DNA of 64,000 nucleotides from Dehalococcoidia bacterium (GTDB taxonomy: Bacteria; Chloroflexota; Dehalococcoidia; GIF9; AB-539-J10). Positions 1 to 8,834 of this stretch are shown piece after piece; positions within the stretch are counted from its first letter, which is position 1, and every line of letters starts with the position of its first letter. The stretch spans positions 34,600-98,599 of the forward strand of contig PWUU01000063.1 of NCBI GenBank assembly GCA_003562475.1, in the 5' to 3' direction. Position numbers and translations under genes: made by a program. The notes below the pieces were generated by a model that saw only the letters and a program-made list of their open reading frames with translations, did no database searches and was not told the DNA's origin.

Positions 1-26
1 CCTCCGGCCCCTTCACAGGAGCAGGC

Positions 27-54
27 ACATGTTCTCTGACATCAGAGAGCATGT
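27..54. repeat. 13-bp inverted repeat upstream of the acyl-CoA synthetase gene
   Basis: Arms at 27-39 and 42-54 (ACATGTTCTCTGA and TCAGAGAGCATGT) are complementary except for one G-T pair and are separated by 2 bases. The repeat ends 86 bases before the first gene. No T-run follows on either strand, so an operator or mRNA hairpin is likelier than a terminator. Function is inferred only. Confidence 0.5.
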
Positions 55-140
55 CAATTCGCGACTTGCTGCAAACACCATGGAACCCTGTTCTGCTAGA
101 CTTCCACCGATCCTGAGAACAGATCGCAGGAGCACCACCG

Positions 141-1562
141 ATGAGAGAGGGCAGCAGCGAATTCGAGGCAACATTTCACCCGAAGTCCATCGCCGTGGTG
201 GGAGCATCATCGGACGAACGCAAGTCCGGAGCGAAGTGGGTCCTCGGGCTGAAGGCTGCGGGTTACGAGGGCGCCGTCTATCCGGTGAGCGCGGGAGGCG
301 GCTCCATCGCAGGATTGGACATCTTCACCAGCCTCTCGTCGGTTCCAGGTGATGTCGAGTGCGTCATCGCTTCGATACCCGCTCGCTCTGTACTGCAGCT
401 GCTCGACGAGTGTATCGCCAAGAGGGTCCGAGTCGTCCAGTTCTTCACGGCAGGGTTCAGCGAGACTGGTTCGACGGAAGGGGAATCTCTTGAGCGCGAA
501 ATCCTGAAACGCGTCAGCAATTCCGGTCTACGCATCATCGGTCCAAATTGCATCGGCAGCTTCTGTCCCCAGTGCCACATACCGCTCGGCCCTTCGTCTC
601 TCGGCAGAACGGGATTAGCGGGACACGTGAGCTTCGTCTCTCAGAGCGGGGGAATTGCTGCCAAGCTCGTGGAGTACGGGATCGCGCGTCAGATACGGTT
701 CAGCAAAGGCGTGAGCGTCGGCAACAGCATCGATCTAGACGCGAGCGACTTCATCCGGTATTTCGTTCATGATGAGGCGACCCACGTAATAGGCGCGTAT
801 CTGGAAGGCACGAGGGACGGCCGCAGGCTCTTCGCGTCCCTGCGTCAAGCGTGTGCTGTGAAACCGACGGTCATCTGGAAGGGCGGACGCACCGAGGCAG
901 GCGCCGAGGCTGCGATGTCCCACACCGGGTCGCTCGCGAGTTCGGCGCCAGTCTGGTCTGCCATGCTGCAACAGGCGGGAGCCATCGAGGCGCGTAGCCT
1001 CGAGGAACTCGCGGACTGCCTTCTGCTCCTGCAACAACTTGGCCCCGTCCACGTGCGCAAGGTGGCCATCGTTGGCGGCCTTGCCGACGGTGGGGGAGGA
1101 ATCTCCGTCTCCGGAAGCGACGCCTGCAACGATAACGCTCTCGCTGTGCCGCCACTCGAGTCGACCACCAGAGAGAGACTCCTCGACCTGATAGGTGAGG
1201 TGGGCAGTATTCTCAGGAATCCCGTCGACGTGAGTCCCGCTCAGTTCAGAGGGCTCGAGACCCTGTTCGAGGCAATACGGGTGGTTGCCAGTGATGCATC
1301 ATCCGATCTCGTTATCGTGCAGGAAGATGTGGATATCATGCACTCTTTCCTGGGTATCGCTGAGACACGCGAGGTCAACGAGTTTCTGACGAGGCTCCCA
1401 CGCGAGACGGAAAAGCCAATGGCTGTCGTTCTTCCTGGAGGAGCGGCTGAACTGCACCGCGTTGAGGTGGAGAACCAGTTGCTTGCTGCCGGCATCCCCG
1501 TGTTCCCTGCGATGTCGCGCGCTGCCCGAGCTATCGCGCTCGTCAGCCAACTTCACGCCTGA
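141..1562 (+). CDS. Acyl-CoA synthetase (ADP-forming), alpha-type subunit with CoA-binding domain
   Basis: A 473-residue protein of the ADP-forming acyl-CoA synthetase (succinyl-CoA synthetase-like) family, which cleaves an acyl-CoA to the acid with formation of ATP. Residues 10-135 form the Rossmann CoA-binding domain (SIAVVGASS near 16-24, IIGPNCIG near 132-139). Residues 150-300 form the first ligase domain, with FVSQSGG at 165-171 and the phosphohistidine motif SHTGSL (His261). The rest is the second flavodoxin-like ligase domain. No ATP-grasp (beta) domain is present, so a partner subunit must be encoded elsewhere, possibly just upstream of the window. ATG 141 was chosen because the family N-terminus begins just after it. 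The acyl substrate cannot be read from the sequence. Confidence 0.85.
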   Translation: MREGSSEFEATFHPKSIAVVGASSDERKSGAKWVLGLKAAGYEGAVYPVSAGGGSIAGLDIFTSLSSVPGDVECVIASIPARSVLQLLDECIAKRVRVVQFFTAGFSETGSTEGESLEREILKRVSNSGLRIIGPNCIGSFCPQCHIPLGPSSLGRTGLAGHVSFVSQSGGIAAKLVEYGIARQIRFSKGVSVGNSIDLDASDFIRYFVHDEATHVIGAYLEGTRDGRRLFASLRQACAVKPTVIWKGGRTEAGAEAAMSHTGSLASSAPVWSAMLQQAGAIEARSLEELADCLLLLQQLGPVHVRKVAIVGGLADGGGGISVSGSDACNDNALAVPPLESTTRERLLDLIGEVGSILRNPVDVSPAQFRGLETLFEAIRVVASDASSDLVIVQEDVDIMHSFLGIAETREVNEFLTRLPRETEKPMAVVLPGGAAELHRVEVENQLLAAGIPVFPAMSRAARAIALVSQLHA

Positions 1563-1582
1563 CCAGCGCCTTCCCGTTCTTC

Positions 1583-1612
1583 TTTACAATGGTCACTACG
1601 GAGAGCTATAAT
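1583..1612 (+). promoter_or_regulatory. Sigma70-type promoter of cca-secD-secF, predicted leaderless
   Basis: TTTACA (1583-1588), an 18-base spacer and a perfect TATAAT (1607-1612). The ATG of the next gene starts 8 bases after the -10 box, so transcription should begin at or within a base or two of the start codon. There is no room for a ribosome binding site. Confidence 0.75.
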
Positions 1613-1620
1613 TCAGGTCT

Positions 1621-3183
1621 ATGCCCCTATCTGAATGCACCCACGCGGGTGCCTCACTGGCCCGAGCCCTCCACATCATAGAGTCGACGTCTCTCTGCAG
1701 CTACGTCGTCGGGGGATTCGTCCGCGACAGGCTCCTTGGGAGACCCTCCCGGGACATTGATGTTATCGTGGATGGTGACCCACTTGTGATAGCCCGCGAA
1801 ATCGCGAGGACACTTGCAGGTTCCTGCGTGTCTCTTGACGAAGAACGTGGCATCGCACGCGTTGTGGTGGCTCCACCAATGCATGCGGAGAGCGACGCCT
1901 TAGCGTCCGGCACAGATGCCCTGGTTCTTGATCTCGCCCGGCACAAAGGAGACATCGCAGATGACCTGGCGAGGCGCGATTTCACCATAGATGCGATTGC
2001 CGTGCCCGCCGCAATCGTTGCATCGCTGCTGACTGAGGAGGGGGACTCCGCGGCCTCCACCATTGCCCGCAACGCAATAGATCCCCTTGGTGGTCTCACT
2101 GACCTCACAAGCCGGGTCCTGAAGCACGCAGGGAAAAATGCCTTCGAGAACGACCCTGGCCGCCTCATGCGTGCCGTACGCCTCGCCAGGGAACTCGACT
2201 TCACAATCGATTGGGTCACGGAAGAGCTGATTGTCAAGAACGCAAGTCTGGCGTCCAGGGTGGCTGCAGAACGCACACGAGAGGAGCTTCTCGCGCTATT
2301 GAGTCTGCCTCGGGCAGCGGACAGCATCCACTACCTTGATCGGCTCGGCCTGATGACAGTTGTCGTCCCGGAACTCGAGGACTGCCGGGACGTGGAGCAA
2401 CCAACCTGCCACTTCTGGGACGTACTGGAGCACTCGATTCAGACAGTCGCTACATTTGAGTTCATTGCTGGAGAGGCCGACTGGAGATTTGGCAACGACG
2501 AGATGCTTGAGTATTTCCCTGAAGAAGCGGGCTTCGAAGCATATCTCTCGGACACGGTCTCAACGGGGGTGTCGAAGGCCACGCTCATCAAGCTTGCCTG
2601 TCTCCTGCACGACCTCGCCAAGCCGCAGACGAGAGAGCTGGATGAGTCGGGGCGCGCACGCTTTCTCGGGCATGCCAGATATGGTGCAGCTCTCGCGAAG
2701 GGCGTTCTGCAGCGACTCAGGTTCAGCACACATGAGACCACGTACGTCGAAACGCTAATATACAACCATCTGCGCCCGGCACAAATGTCAGCCGAAGGGC
2801 CACCCACAGCACGGGCGGTGTACCGCTTCTTCCGCGACACAGCCGGCGCGGGCTTCGGCGTGCTGTACCTGGCCGTGGCGGATTACCTGGCGTGCAAAGG
2901 GCCTCTGTTCACAACGAATGAATGGCGTGCTGTGTGTAACCTGGTCCAGTTCATCCTGCGAGAGCATCAGAGACAGGAGGAGGCTGTCTCTACCGTAAAA
3001 CTTATCGACGGTCGCGAACTGATGAGAGCGGTCGGGCTCGAACCTGGCCCAATAGTGGGCATACTTCTCGAGACGATAAGGGAGGCCCACGCTGCCGGTT
3101 TGGTGAGCACAAGAGAAGAGGCGCTCCAACTGGCTCGTAAGACTATGCGAGATGAACACTTCACTGTGAGGACTTCGAGGTGA
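1621..3183 (+). CDS. cca: CCA-adding tRNA nucleotidyltransferase / poly(A) polymerase family with HD domain
   Basis: A 520-residue class II nucleotidyltransferase that repairs or adds the tRNA 3' CCA end. The head domain has GGFVRDRLLG (31-40) followed by the metal-binding RDIDV (Asp45, Asp47) and the RRDFTIDA motif (118-125). The neck has DPGRLMRAVR (178-187). A C-terminal HD phosphohydrolase domain shows LLHDLAKP (328-335, His330-Asp331). Poly(A) polymerase and A-adding enzymes share this architecture, so strict CCA specificity is inferred. The only tRNA gene in the window lacks an encoded CCA, which fits a need for this enzyme. The stop codon overlaps the secD GTG by 4 bases. Confidence 0.85.
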   Translation: MPLSECTHAGASLARALHIIESTSLCSYVVGGFVRDRLLGRPSRDIDVIVDGDPLVIAREIARTLAGSCVSLDEERGIARVVVAPPMHAESDALASGTDALVLDLARHKGDIADDLARRDFTIDAIAVPAAIVASLLTEEGDSAASTIARNAIDPLGGLTDLTSRVLKHAGKNAFENDPGRLMRAVRLARELDFTIDWVTEELIVKNASLASRVAAERTREELLALLSLPRAADSIHYLDRLGLMTVVVPELEDCRDVEQPTCHFWDVLEHSIQTVATFEFIAGEADWRFGNDEMLEYFPEEAGFEAYLSDTVSTGVSKATLIKLACLLHDLAKPQTRELDESGRARFLGHARYGAALAKGVLQRLRFSTHETTYVETLIYNHLRPAQMSAEGPPTARAVYRFFRDTAGAGFGVLYLAVADYLACKGPLFTTNEWRAVCNLVQFILREHQRQEEAVSTVKLIDGRELMRAVGLEPGPIVGILLETIREAHAAGLVSTREEALQLARKTMRDEHFTVRTSR

Positions 3184-4514
3184 GAAGAAGAGATACGATC
3201 CTCCTGGTATTCATTGTGGTGCTCCTTGGTTTGTCGCTGTCGGCAATCCTGCCGGTACGATCAAACCTGCTGGGACCGGATGGATTGACGCTCGGCCTTG
3301 ACCTCAGGGGGGGGAGCCAGCTCTTGTACAGGGCTGATCTGACGAAGAAGGACCCCGGTGTCACCGACGATCAGGCCATGGCATCCGCAATAGAGAAGAT
3401 CCGGCGCAGGATCGACGAGTTCGGAGCGGCGGAACCCACCATCCAGAAGCAGGGGGCTGATCGCATCCTTGTGCAGCTGCCGGGAGTACAGGATGTCACA
3501 AGAGCCATCAGGCTCATCGGTGACACAGGCCTGCTGTACTTCTTGGAGTTGAAGCAGGATGAGACGGGTACACCCGTAACGGATGAGCGAGGAGACTACG
3601 TGTTTCAGGAAGACCCGGCGACCGCGATTGCCACGGACGGCCAGGAGCGCGAGCTGACCGGCCGGTACCTTAGAAGCGCGTCTCCAGATTTCGACCAGTT
3701 TGGTGCCCCGATTGTCATTTTTGAATGGAACAGCGAAGGGGCGCACCTCTTTGAGCAGATTACGCAACGCAATCTGCAGAGACCGCTGGCGATCGCCATC
3801 GACGAACAGATAATCTCAACCCCAATCGTCGAAGCGGTTATTGCCACGCGGGGCCAGATACAGGGTCGTTTCACCATTGATGAGGTGAGAGATCTCTCAA
3901 ACCAGCTGAACTCCGGCGCCCTGGATGTGCCCCTCGAACTCATCGATGAGAGGGATGTCGACGCCACTCTCGGTGCGGACTCGATTGAGAGGAGCCTCAT
4001 CGCCGCAGGTGTTGGACTCCTGCTCCTGCTGGTATTCATGCTGGTGTACTACAGGTTCCCCGGTGCTATCGCATGCCTGAGTCTCGGCATGTACGGCGCC
4101 ATTCTCCTGGCCATATTCAATGTCTTGTCGTCTCATCTCACACTCACGCTGCCCGGCATAGCTGCGCTAATACTGTCCCTTGGCATGGCGGTCGACGCGA
4201 ACGTGCTGATATTCGAGCGACTCAAGGAGGAACTGCGGGCCGGCAGAACCCTGCAAGGCGCCGTGGAGATTGGCTTTACGAGGGCGTGGTCAGCCATCAG
4301 AGACAGCAACATCACCACGCTGATCGCATGTCTGATCCTATTCTGGCTCGGCGGCACATTCGGAGCCTATATGGTTCGAGGTTTCGCGTTAACACTTGCG
4401 ATTGGGGTCGCGGTCAGCATGTTCACAGCGATCGTGGTAACACGGACTCTGCTGCGAATCGCCGTCTTAACAAAGGTAGTCACCAACCTGCGCTCGTATG
4501 GAGTTAGGTCATGA
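3180..4514 (+). CDS. secD: Protein translocase subunit SecD
   Basis: 444 residues, membrane-embedded RND-type subunit that uses the proton gradient to pull preproteins out of SecYEG. One N-terminal membrane segment (about 8-26) is followed by the conserved LGLDLRGGSQLLYR motif (about 38-51), a periplasmic region with the P1 fold (KIRRRIDEFG), and five C-terminal membrane segments from about residue 280 that include AVDANVLIFERLKEE. The GTG start overlaps the cca stop (GTGA) and the stop overlaps the secF start (ATGA), so the three genes are translationally coupled. The length is shorter than in E. coli (615) and typical of compact SecD. Confidence 0.95.
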   Translation: MRRRDTILLVFIVVLLGLSLSAILPVRSNLLGPDGLTLGLDLRGGSQLLYRADLTKKDPGVTDDQAMASAIEKIRRRIDEFGAAEPTIQKQGADRILVQLPGVQDVTRAIRLIGDTGLLYFLELKQDETGTPVTDERGDYVFQEDPATAIATDGQERELTGRYLRSASPDFDQFGAPIVIFEWNSEGAHLFEQITQRNLQRPLAIAIDEQIISTPIVEAVIATRGQIQGRFTIDEVRDLSNQLNSGALDVPLELIDERDVDATLGADSIERSLIAAGVGLLLLLVFMLVYYRFPGAIACLSLGMYGAILLAIFNVLSSHLTLTLPGIAALILSLGMAVDANVLIFERLKEELRAGRTLQGAVEIGFTRAWSAIRDSNITTLIACLILFWLGGTFGAYMVRGFALTLAIGVAVSMFTAIVVTRTLLRIAVLTKVVTNLRSYGVRS

Positions 4515-5431
4515 TCGATTTCGTGGGAAAGCGACATTGGTTCTTTCTTGGTTCACTGATTGCGCTGCTGATAGCGGTAGTCGCACTTGGCGCGTTCGGG
4601 CTTCGACCCGGGATCGATTTCACGGGAGGCACGGCCATGACGCTCCGATTCGAGCCACAGGTGGATCAGGCGGCGCTCCGAGACGTGCTGACAGATTACG
4701 AAGGCGGTTCAGATGCCATCATACAGAGGAGTGGGGATGACTATCTCGTGCGCATGAAGTTGCTGACCGTCGATGAACGCGAGGCAATCATGGCTGGACT
4801 CGAGTCGAAACTGGGCGCGGAGCTGACGGTTCTGGACTACAATACGGTGTCACCAGCCATTGCCACTGAGACGGCCCGCCAGGCAGGTCTCGCGCTACTA
4901 TTTGCCTCGGTCGCGATGCTGCTCTACATCGCGTGGTCCTTCCGCAGGATGCCAAGCCCTTTCAAGTGGGGTGCCTGTGCGATCATTGCGCTCGTGCACA
5001 ACATCCTGATCGTGGCCGGGCTGTTCGCCCTCCTCGGAAGATTCCAGGGGGTAGAGATCGATGCGCTGTTCATCACGGGACTTCTGACCATCGTAGGCTA
5101 TACCATTAACAATACCGTCGTCGTCTTCGACCGCATCAGAGAGAACAGGGCAAAGGGCATCAGCCCCGATCTTGGAATCACAGTCAACTGCAGCCTGGCA
5201 GAGACGCTTGTCCGCAGCGTGAATACGTCGCTCACCACGCTCTGCGTCATACTCGCATTGCTCCTTTTTGGCGGCATCACGATCCACTACTTCATCCTTG
5301 TCCTGTTTGTCGGCCTGCTGATTGGCACGTACAGCTCGCTGTTCATCGCCGGACCCCTCCTGGTCACCTGGGAACGGCAAGAGTGGGGGCTGCTTCTCAG
5401 TCGACTACGTACAGCGGAACACGCCGCGTAG
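4511..5431 (+). CDS. secF: Protein translocase subunit SecF
   Basis: 306 residues, partner of SecD. The first membrane segment (about 11-31) is followed by the family motif GIDFTGGTAM (about 36-45), a short periplasmic domain, and five C-terminal membrane helices. IVGYTINNTVVVFDRIREN (about 195-213) is the SecF signature. ATG overlaps the secD stop by 4 bases. No clear terminator with a T-run follows. Confidence 0.95.
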   Translation: MIDFVGKRHWFFLGSLIALLIAVVALGAFGLRPGIDFTGGTAMTLRFEPQVDQAALRDVLTDYEGGSDAIIQRSGDDYLVRMKLLTVDEREAIMAGLESKLGAELTVLDYNTVSPAIATETARQAGLALLFASVAMLLYIAWSFRRMPSPFKWGACAIIALVHNILIVAGLFALLGRFQGVEIDALFITGLLTIVGYTINNTVVVFDRIRENRAKGISPDLGITVNCSLAETLVRSVNTSLTTLCVILALLLFGGITIHYFILVLFVGLLIGTYSSLFIAGPLLVTWERQEWGLLLSRLRTAEHAA

Positions 5432-5477
5432 GCGGATGACGCCTGCCTTGAGCACTAGCTGGCCCCGGGTTACATCT

Positions 5478-5491
5478 CACCGGTACCGGTG
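5478..5491. repeat. 14-bp perfect palindrome after secF
   Basis: CACCGGTACCGGTG is a perfect palindrome inside a slightly longer imperfect dyad (CTCAC...GTGAG). It lies in the 276-base gap between secF and the nitrilase gene, about 130 bases upstream of the nitrilase promoter. It could be a dimeric regulator site; no evidence shows which protein binds it. Confidence 0.35.
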
Positions 5492-5608
5492 ACGTGAGCA
5501 TTTCATAGGCCTTGCAGCTTCCTGCCACCTACCCCATCGCCGGGGCGGATCCACTTCTCCTCAGTCGCCCATCACGTTCTCTCTCCCCATGAGTATTGTG
5601 CGGACACA

Positions 5609-5617
5609 TGCTATTAT
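5609..5617 (+). promoter_or_regulatory. Extended -10 promoter upstream of the nitrilase gene
   Basis: TGC followed by TATTAT (5612-5617) forms an extended -10 element with no good -35 box. A start near 5624 would give a leader of about 85 bases before ATG 5708. Confidence 0.4.
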
Positions 5618-5707
5618 TGTCGGACCGGGACAGACAGATGACCGGTCTGTTCAGACAAGCAGGACAGGTGACCTCATTCACAGAGTACTGAGGAGACGAT
5701 TCTCCGT

Positions 5708-6535
5708 ATGACGGAACGCACATCAGTTGCCGTTGCGGTCGCACAAATGGCCAGCGGGCCAGACAAGAGCGAGAATACCGCCAGGGCGGTATCGCTTGCA
5801 ACGAGGGCCGCCGACACAGGAGCAACGATGATTGCGCTGCCCGAGACGTTTGACTATCGCGGCGATGGCCAGGATCTCAAGGATATCGCTGAGCCTCTGC
5901 CGGGAAACGCCCTCGCTCCCCTTATGTCACTCGCTGCAGAGCGCCGCGTATGGATTCTTGCAGGAAGCGTGCATGAGAGGGACGCCGCGGGCGGAATGCC
6001 GTTCAATACTTCTGCGTTGATTAACCCGCAAGGAGGAATCACAGCGAGCTATCGCAAGATGCACCTGTTCGACATCTGCATCAGTAACAGATCGGTCACG
6101 GAATCTGCCAGGTATCAGGCAGGCACTGATGTCGTGTGGGCGGACGCGGACGGAATCACGGTAGGACTGACCATCTGTTACGACCTGCGATTCCCGGAGC
6201 TGTACCGTGTTCTTGCAGACGCAGGTGTTGACGTCGTGTTTGTGCCCTCGTCGTTCACTGCTCCGACGGGCGAAGCTCACTGGGAAGTGCTCTTACGTGC
6301 TCGTGCCATCGAAAACCAGTGCTTCGTCGTTGCGCCCGGCCAGGCTGGCACTGGTGCAGGAGGAATAGCCACCTACGGCAACAGCATGATTATCGACCCA
6401 TGGGGTCGCATACTGGCGCAAGCCACACATGATGGAGAGCAGATCATATCCGCGGTGCTTGATTTCGACGAAATGGTAGCGGTCAGAAACCGTCTCCCGG
6501 CGTTGAGTAATCGAAAACTCCGTCCCATTCGTTGA
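5708..6535 (+). CDS. Carbon-nitrogen hydrolase (nitrilase superfamily, Nit1/Nit2-type amidase)
   Basis: 275 residues with the complete nitrilase catalytic triad: Glu46 (ALPETF), Lys117 (YRKMHLFD) and Cys157 (TICYDLRFPELY). The HLFD and YDLRFPELY contexts are those of the Nit1/Nit2 group, which includes deaminated-glutathione amidase and omega-amidase. The natural amide here is not known; repair of deaminated metabolites is the likeliest role. The protein has no signal peptide and should be cytoplasmic. Its stop codon lies inside the promoter of the following gene. Confidence 0.85.
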   Translation: MTERTSVAVAVAQMASGPDKSENTARAVSLATRAADTGATMIALPETFDYRGDGQDLKDIAEPLPGNALAPLMSLAAERRVWILAGSVHERDAAGGMPFNTSALINPQGGITASYRKMHLFDICISNRSVTESARYQAGTDVVWADADGITVGLTICYDLRFPELYRVLADAGVDVVFVPSSFTAPTGEAHWEVLLRARAIENQCFVVAPGQAGTGAGGIATYGNSMIIDPWGRILAQATHDGEQIISAVLDFDEMVAVRNRLPALSNRKLRPIR

Positions 6536-6560
6536 AATAGAATGAAACTGTCACTACAAT
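6532..6560 (+). promoter_or_regulatory. Promoter of the hendecad-repeat gene
   Basis: TTGAAA (6532-6537), 17-base spacer, TACAAT (6555-6560). It overlaps the nitrilase stop codon and would start transcription near 6567, about 36 bases before ATG 6603 and 60 before ATG 6627. It shows the long coiled-coil gene is an independent transcription unit. Confidence 0.6.
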
Positions 6561-6602
6561 TGTGGAGTATCATGGTTCAGGCAGTGTGAATCGCGCTTCC
6601 TG

Positions 6603-8195
6603 ATGCCGCTGTATCAGCACATAGTTATGGAACAGGATTACCCGTCCTTCGAAGAGGCTGTCGCCAGAGCCGAGCAGATGAGCCTGGCTGCACGCCAGGC
6701 TGCCCAGCAGTCGCGCAAAGCTGCCGAGCAGGCGTATACCAGGATAGAGGGCATCGCACGGCAGGCTCGCAAGGAGGCGGAGGATGCGCGCAAGGTGGCG
6801 GAGGAAGCTGCAAATAAAGCCGAGGAGATAGGCGAGTCCGCTTCGAAGATATCCCGGGACGCCATCGCCCGGGCGCAGCAGGCAATCGCCGCCGCAGAAA
6901 GCCAGCTGCGTTCATCGACCAGCGCGGCAGCGTCAAGCGCCCGCTCATTCGAGGAAACGGTCAGCCACCTCGAAGAGCTTGTGCATCGGTCCATCACATC
7001 TGTCGAGGAATCGATTTCTTCCTCCCAGCGCTCCCTCAGTAGAGTGGAGAAGATAGCGCTTAATGCACAACAGAGAGCGGAGGAAGCTCGCGAAGCTTCC
7101 CAGCAAGCTGTTGCGGCAGCAGAAGAGCAGGGGCGACAGGCCGCCGAAACTGCTGAAGAGTCAATTCAGGCTTCCCGTGAGGCGCAGAATGCTGCAGAGC
7201 GCGTCGCCCGCACGTCGGAGAAGGCCTCCAAAGAGGCTGCGAAGGCATCGGAGAAGGCCGTGGCACGAGCGGAGAAGGTCTTCCAGTCGGCCTCCGACTC
7301 GGCTGCGTCATCATCCGCAGCATTTGAAGAAGCGAGGGCTCGCGCCGAAGAGGCGGTCGCGTCGGCGAACGCCTCATCCGAACAATCCAGTCGCGCTTTC
7401 GAGGCTGCACTACGACGAGCCGAGGAAGCAGGGAAGCACAGCCAGCGGGAGGCGGACCGCCAGGTGAAGGTGTCGCAGGAAGCAGTTGCACGGATCGAAG
7501 CGTCGGTGCGGGCAAGCAGAGAGGCCGTTGACGCCGCAACAAGAGCCTCTCAAGAGGCAATGGGCCGGGCCGAAGAGGCTGAACGCGCTGCTCGTGAAGC
7601 AGTCCGACGCGCCGAGGAGATCACCGCAGCCGCTACCAGGCTCGCAGATGAAGCGCTGACGGTGGCAGGAAAGGCTTCAACCCAGGCCGATGAACTGGGA
7701 AGACTCTCCGCAGAAGCCGCCGAGGAGGCGAGACGTCTTGCCGAAGAGGCCACCAGGCGCTCCGAGCAGACGAGCGCTGAGGCGTTGCGTGCATCTGAGG
7801 AGTCCAAGCGTGTGGTTCGCGAGGCTACCGAAGCATCGGTGAAGGCAGCACGAGACAACGTTGTTGCTTCGGCAAGAGTCCTTCAGGAGGCGATTGCCAA
7901 AGCCGAGGAGACAACGAAGACAGCCCGGAAAGCTGCGCGCGCATCGATGAAGGTGTTCGAAGACGTTGTGGCCGATGCTGAGAAGCTACGTCCACAGATC
8001 GAGGAGGATCGCGAGATGCCATCGAAGCCCTTTGCGGAAGCAATGCATCGCCTCGAGACGGAGGAATCAAAGGCAAGGCCACAGCCACGCGACGGCCGGC
8101 CGGACATCCACTCCAGACTTCAATTTCTCGCGAAGATGTACGCAGCCGATAAGGAGCAGCCATTTAACAAGCCCGATGACCTGGACGAAGAGTAG
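6603..8195 (+). CDS. Long alanine/glutamate-rich coiled-coil protein with 11-residue repeats
   Basis: I do not recognise a named family. The 530 residues are almost entirely Ala, Glu, Arg, Ser and Lys, predicted as one long helix. From about residue 60 to 460 the sequence can be cut into consecutive 11-residue units without insertion or deletion, for example KASEKAVARAE, TRASQEAMGRA and TSAEALRASEE, each with small or hydrophobic residues in the same places. Such hendecads form right-handed coiled coils or long amphipathic helices that lie on membranes or filaments. A short charged tail follows (PRDGRPDIHSRLQFLAKM). No signal peptide or membrane helix is visible. ATG 6627 (MEQDYPSF) is an alternative start; neither has a clear ribosome binding site. 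The gene converges, with a second repeat gene, on a CetZ-like gene. Confidence 0.8.
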   Translation: MPLYQHIVMEQDYPSFEEAVARAEQMSLAARQAAQQSRKAAEQAYTRIEGIARQARKEAEDARKVAEEAANKAEEIGESASKISRDAIARAQQAIAAAESQLRSSTSAAASSARSFEETVSHLEELVHRSITSVEESISSSQRSLSRVEKIALNAQQRAEEAREASQQAVAAAEEQGRQAAETAEESIQASREAQNAAERVARTSEKASKEAAKASEKAVARAEKVFQSASDSAASSSAAFEEARARAEEAVASANASSEQSSRAFEAALRRAEEAGKHSQREADRQVKVSQEAVARIEASVRASREAVDAATRASQEAMGRAEEAERAAREAVRRAEEITAAATRLADEALTVAGKASTQADELGRLSAEAAEEARRLAEEATRRSEQTSAEALRASEESKRVVREATEASVKAARDNVVASARVLQEAIAKAEETTKTARKAARASMKVFEDVVADAEKLRPQIEEDREMPSKPFAEAMHRLETEESKARPQPRDGRPDIHSRLQFLAKMYAADKEQPFNKPDDLDEE

Positions 8196-8281
8196 ACAGC
8201 CAACAGGACGTCAATCTCGAGTGACATCTGTTGCTGAGATATGTGGTCAACGCAAGGATTCGTAGCGGAAGGAGAATACCC

Positions 8282-8809
8282 ATGGTAAGCGAAGACGAAC
8301 ACAAGGCGCAAGCAGCAGCCCCCGAGACTCAGGCTGAGGAGCTGAAGAAGGCTTCCAGGGCCGGGGAGCCAACCATCGACCTGCTGGACGAGACTCAGCA
8401 GCGCGCGGCAGCGGCGTATGTCGCCTACGTCGAGGCAGAGCGCCAACTCGAAAGAGCATATAAAGAGCAAGAGGCGAAGGCAGAGAAAGCGTATGCTGCG
8501 GCGCTCGAACAGGCGCGCAAGGAGAGCGTCGACGCTATTGCCAGTGCCCGGAAGTCATATGACGCCTCTGTCTCCCAGGCAAGAAAGGCCATGGAGGACA
8601 GCCTCGCCAAGGCCAGGCAGGTGTTTGACGAGAGTTCCGCTCAAGCCAGCAAGACGTACGAGGAGAGTGTGGCGCAATCTAAGAAGCAGTTCGAAGATGT
8701 CGTCGCCCGTGCGATGAAGCAAAGGGACGAGGCAGAGAACAAGGCCCGGCAGCAACACACCGAGGCAATGGCACATACGTGGAACGTGTTCACAAAGGCA
8801 CGGCGCTAG
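8282..8809 (+). CDS. Short coiled-coil protein with 11-residue repeats
   Basis: 175 residues, no family recognised. After a charged N-terminus (about 1-45) the protein runs in near-perfect hendecads: RKESVDAIASA, RKSYDASVSQA, RKAMEDSLAKA, RQVFDESSAQA, SKTYEESVAQS, KKQFEDVVARA and MKQRDEAENKA. An aromatic or other hydrophobic residue sits at the third or fourth position of many units and Ala near the end. The start at 8282 follows AAGGAGA at a good distance. The gene lies 86 bases after the longer repeat gene on the same strand and ends just before a terminator shared with the convergent CetZ-like gene. A structural partner of the larger repeat protein is the simplest guess. Confidence 0.8.
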   Translation: MVSEDEHKAQAAAPETQAEELKKASRAGEPTIDLLDETQQRAAAAYVAYVEAERQLERAYKEQEAKAEKAYAAALEQARKESVDAIASARKSYDASVSQARKAMEDSLAKARQVFDESSAQASKTYEESVAQSKKQFEDVVARAMKQRDEAENKARQQHTEAMAHTWNVFTKARR

Positions 8810-8834
8810 CCACATACCAGTAGAGGCAAGAAGG

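Noticed and set aside
27..54. Inverted repeat as an intrinsic terminator of a gene upstream of the window
   Set aside because: No T-run follows on either strand.
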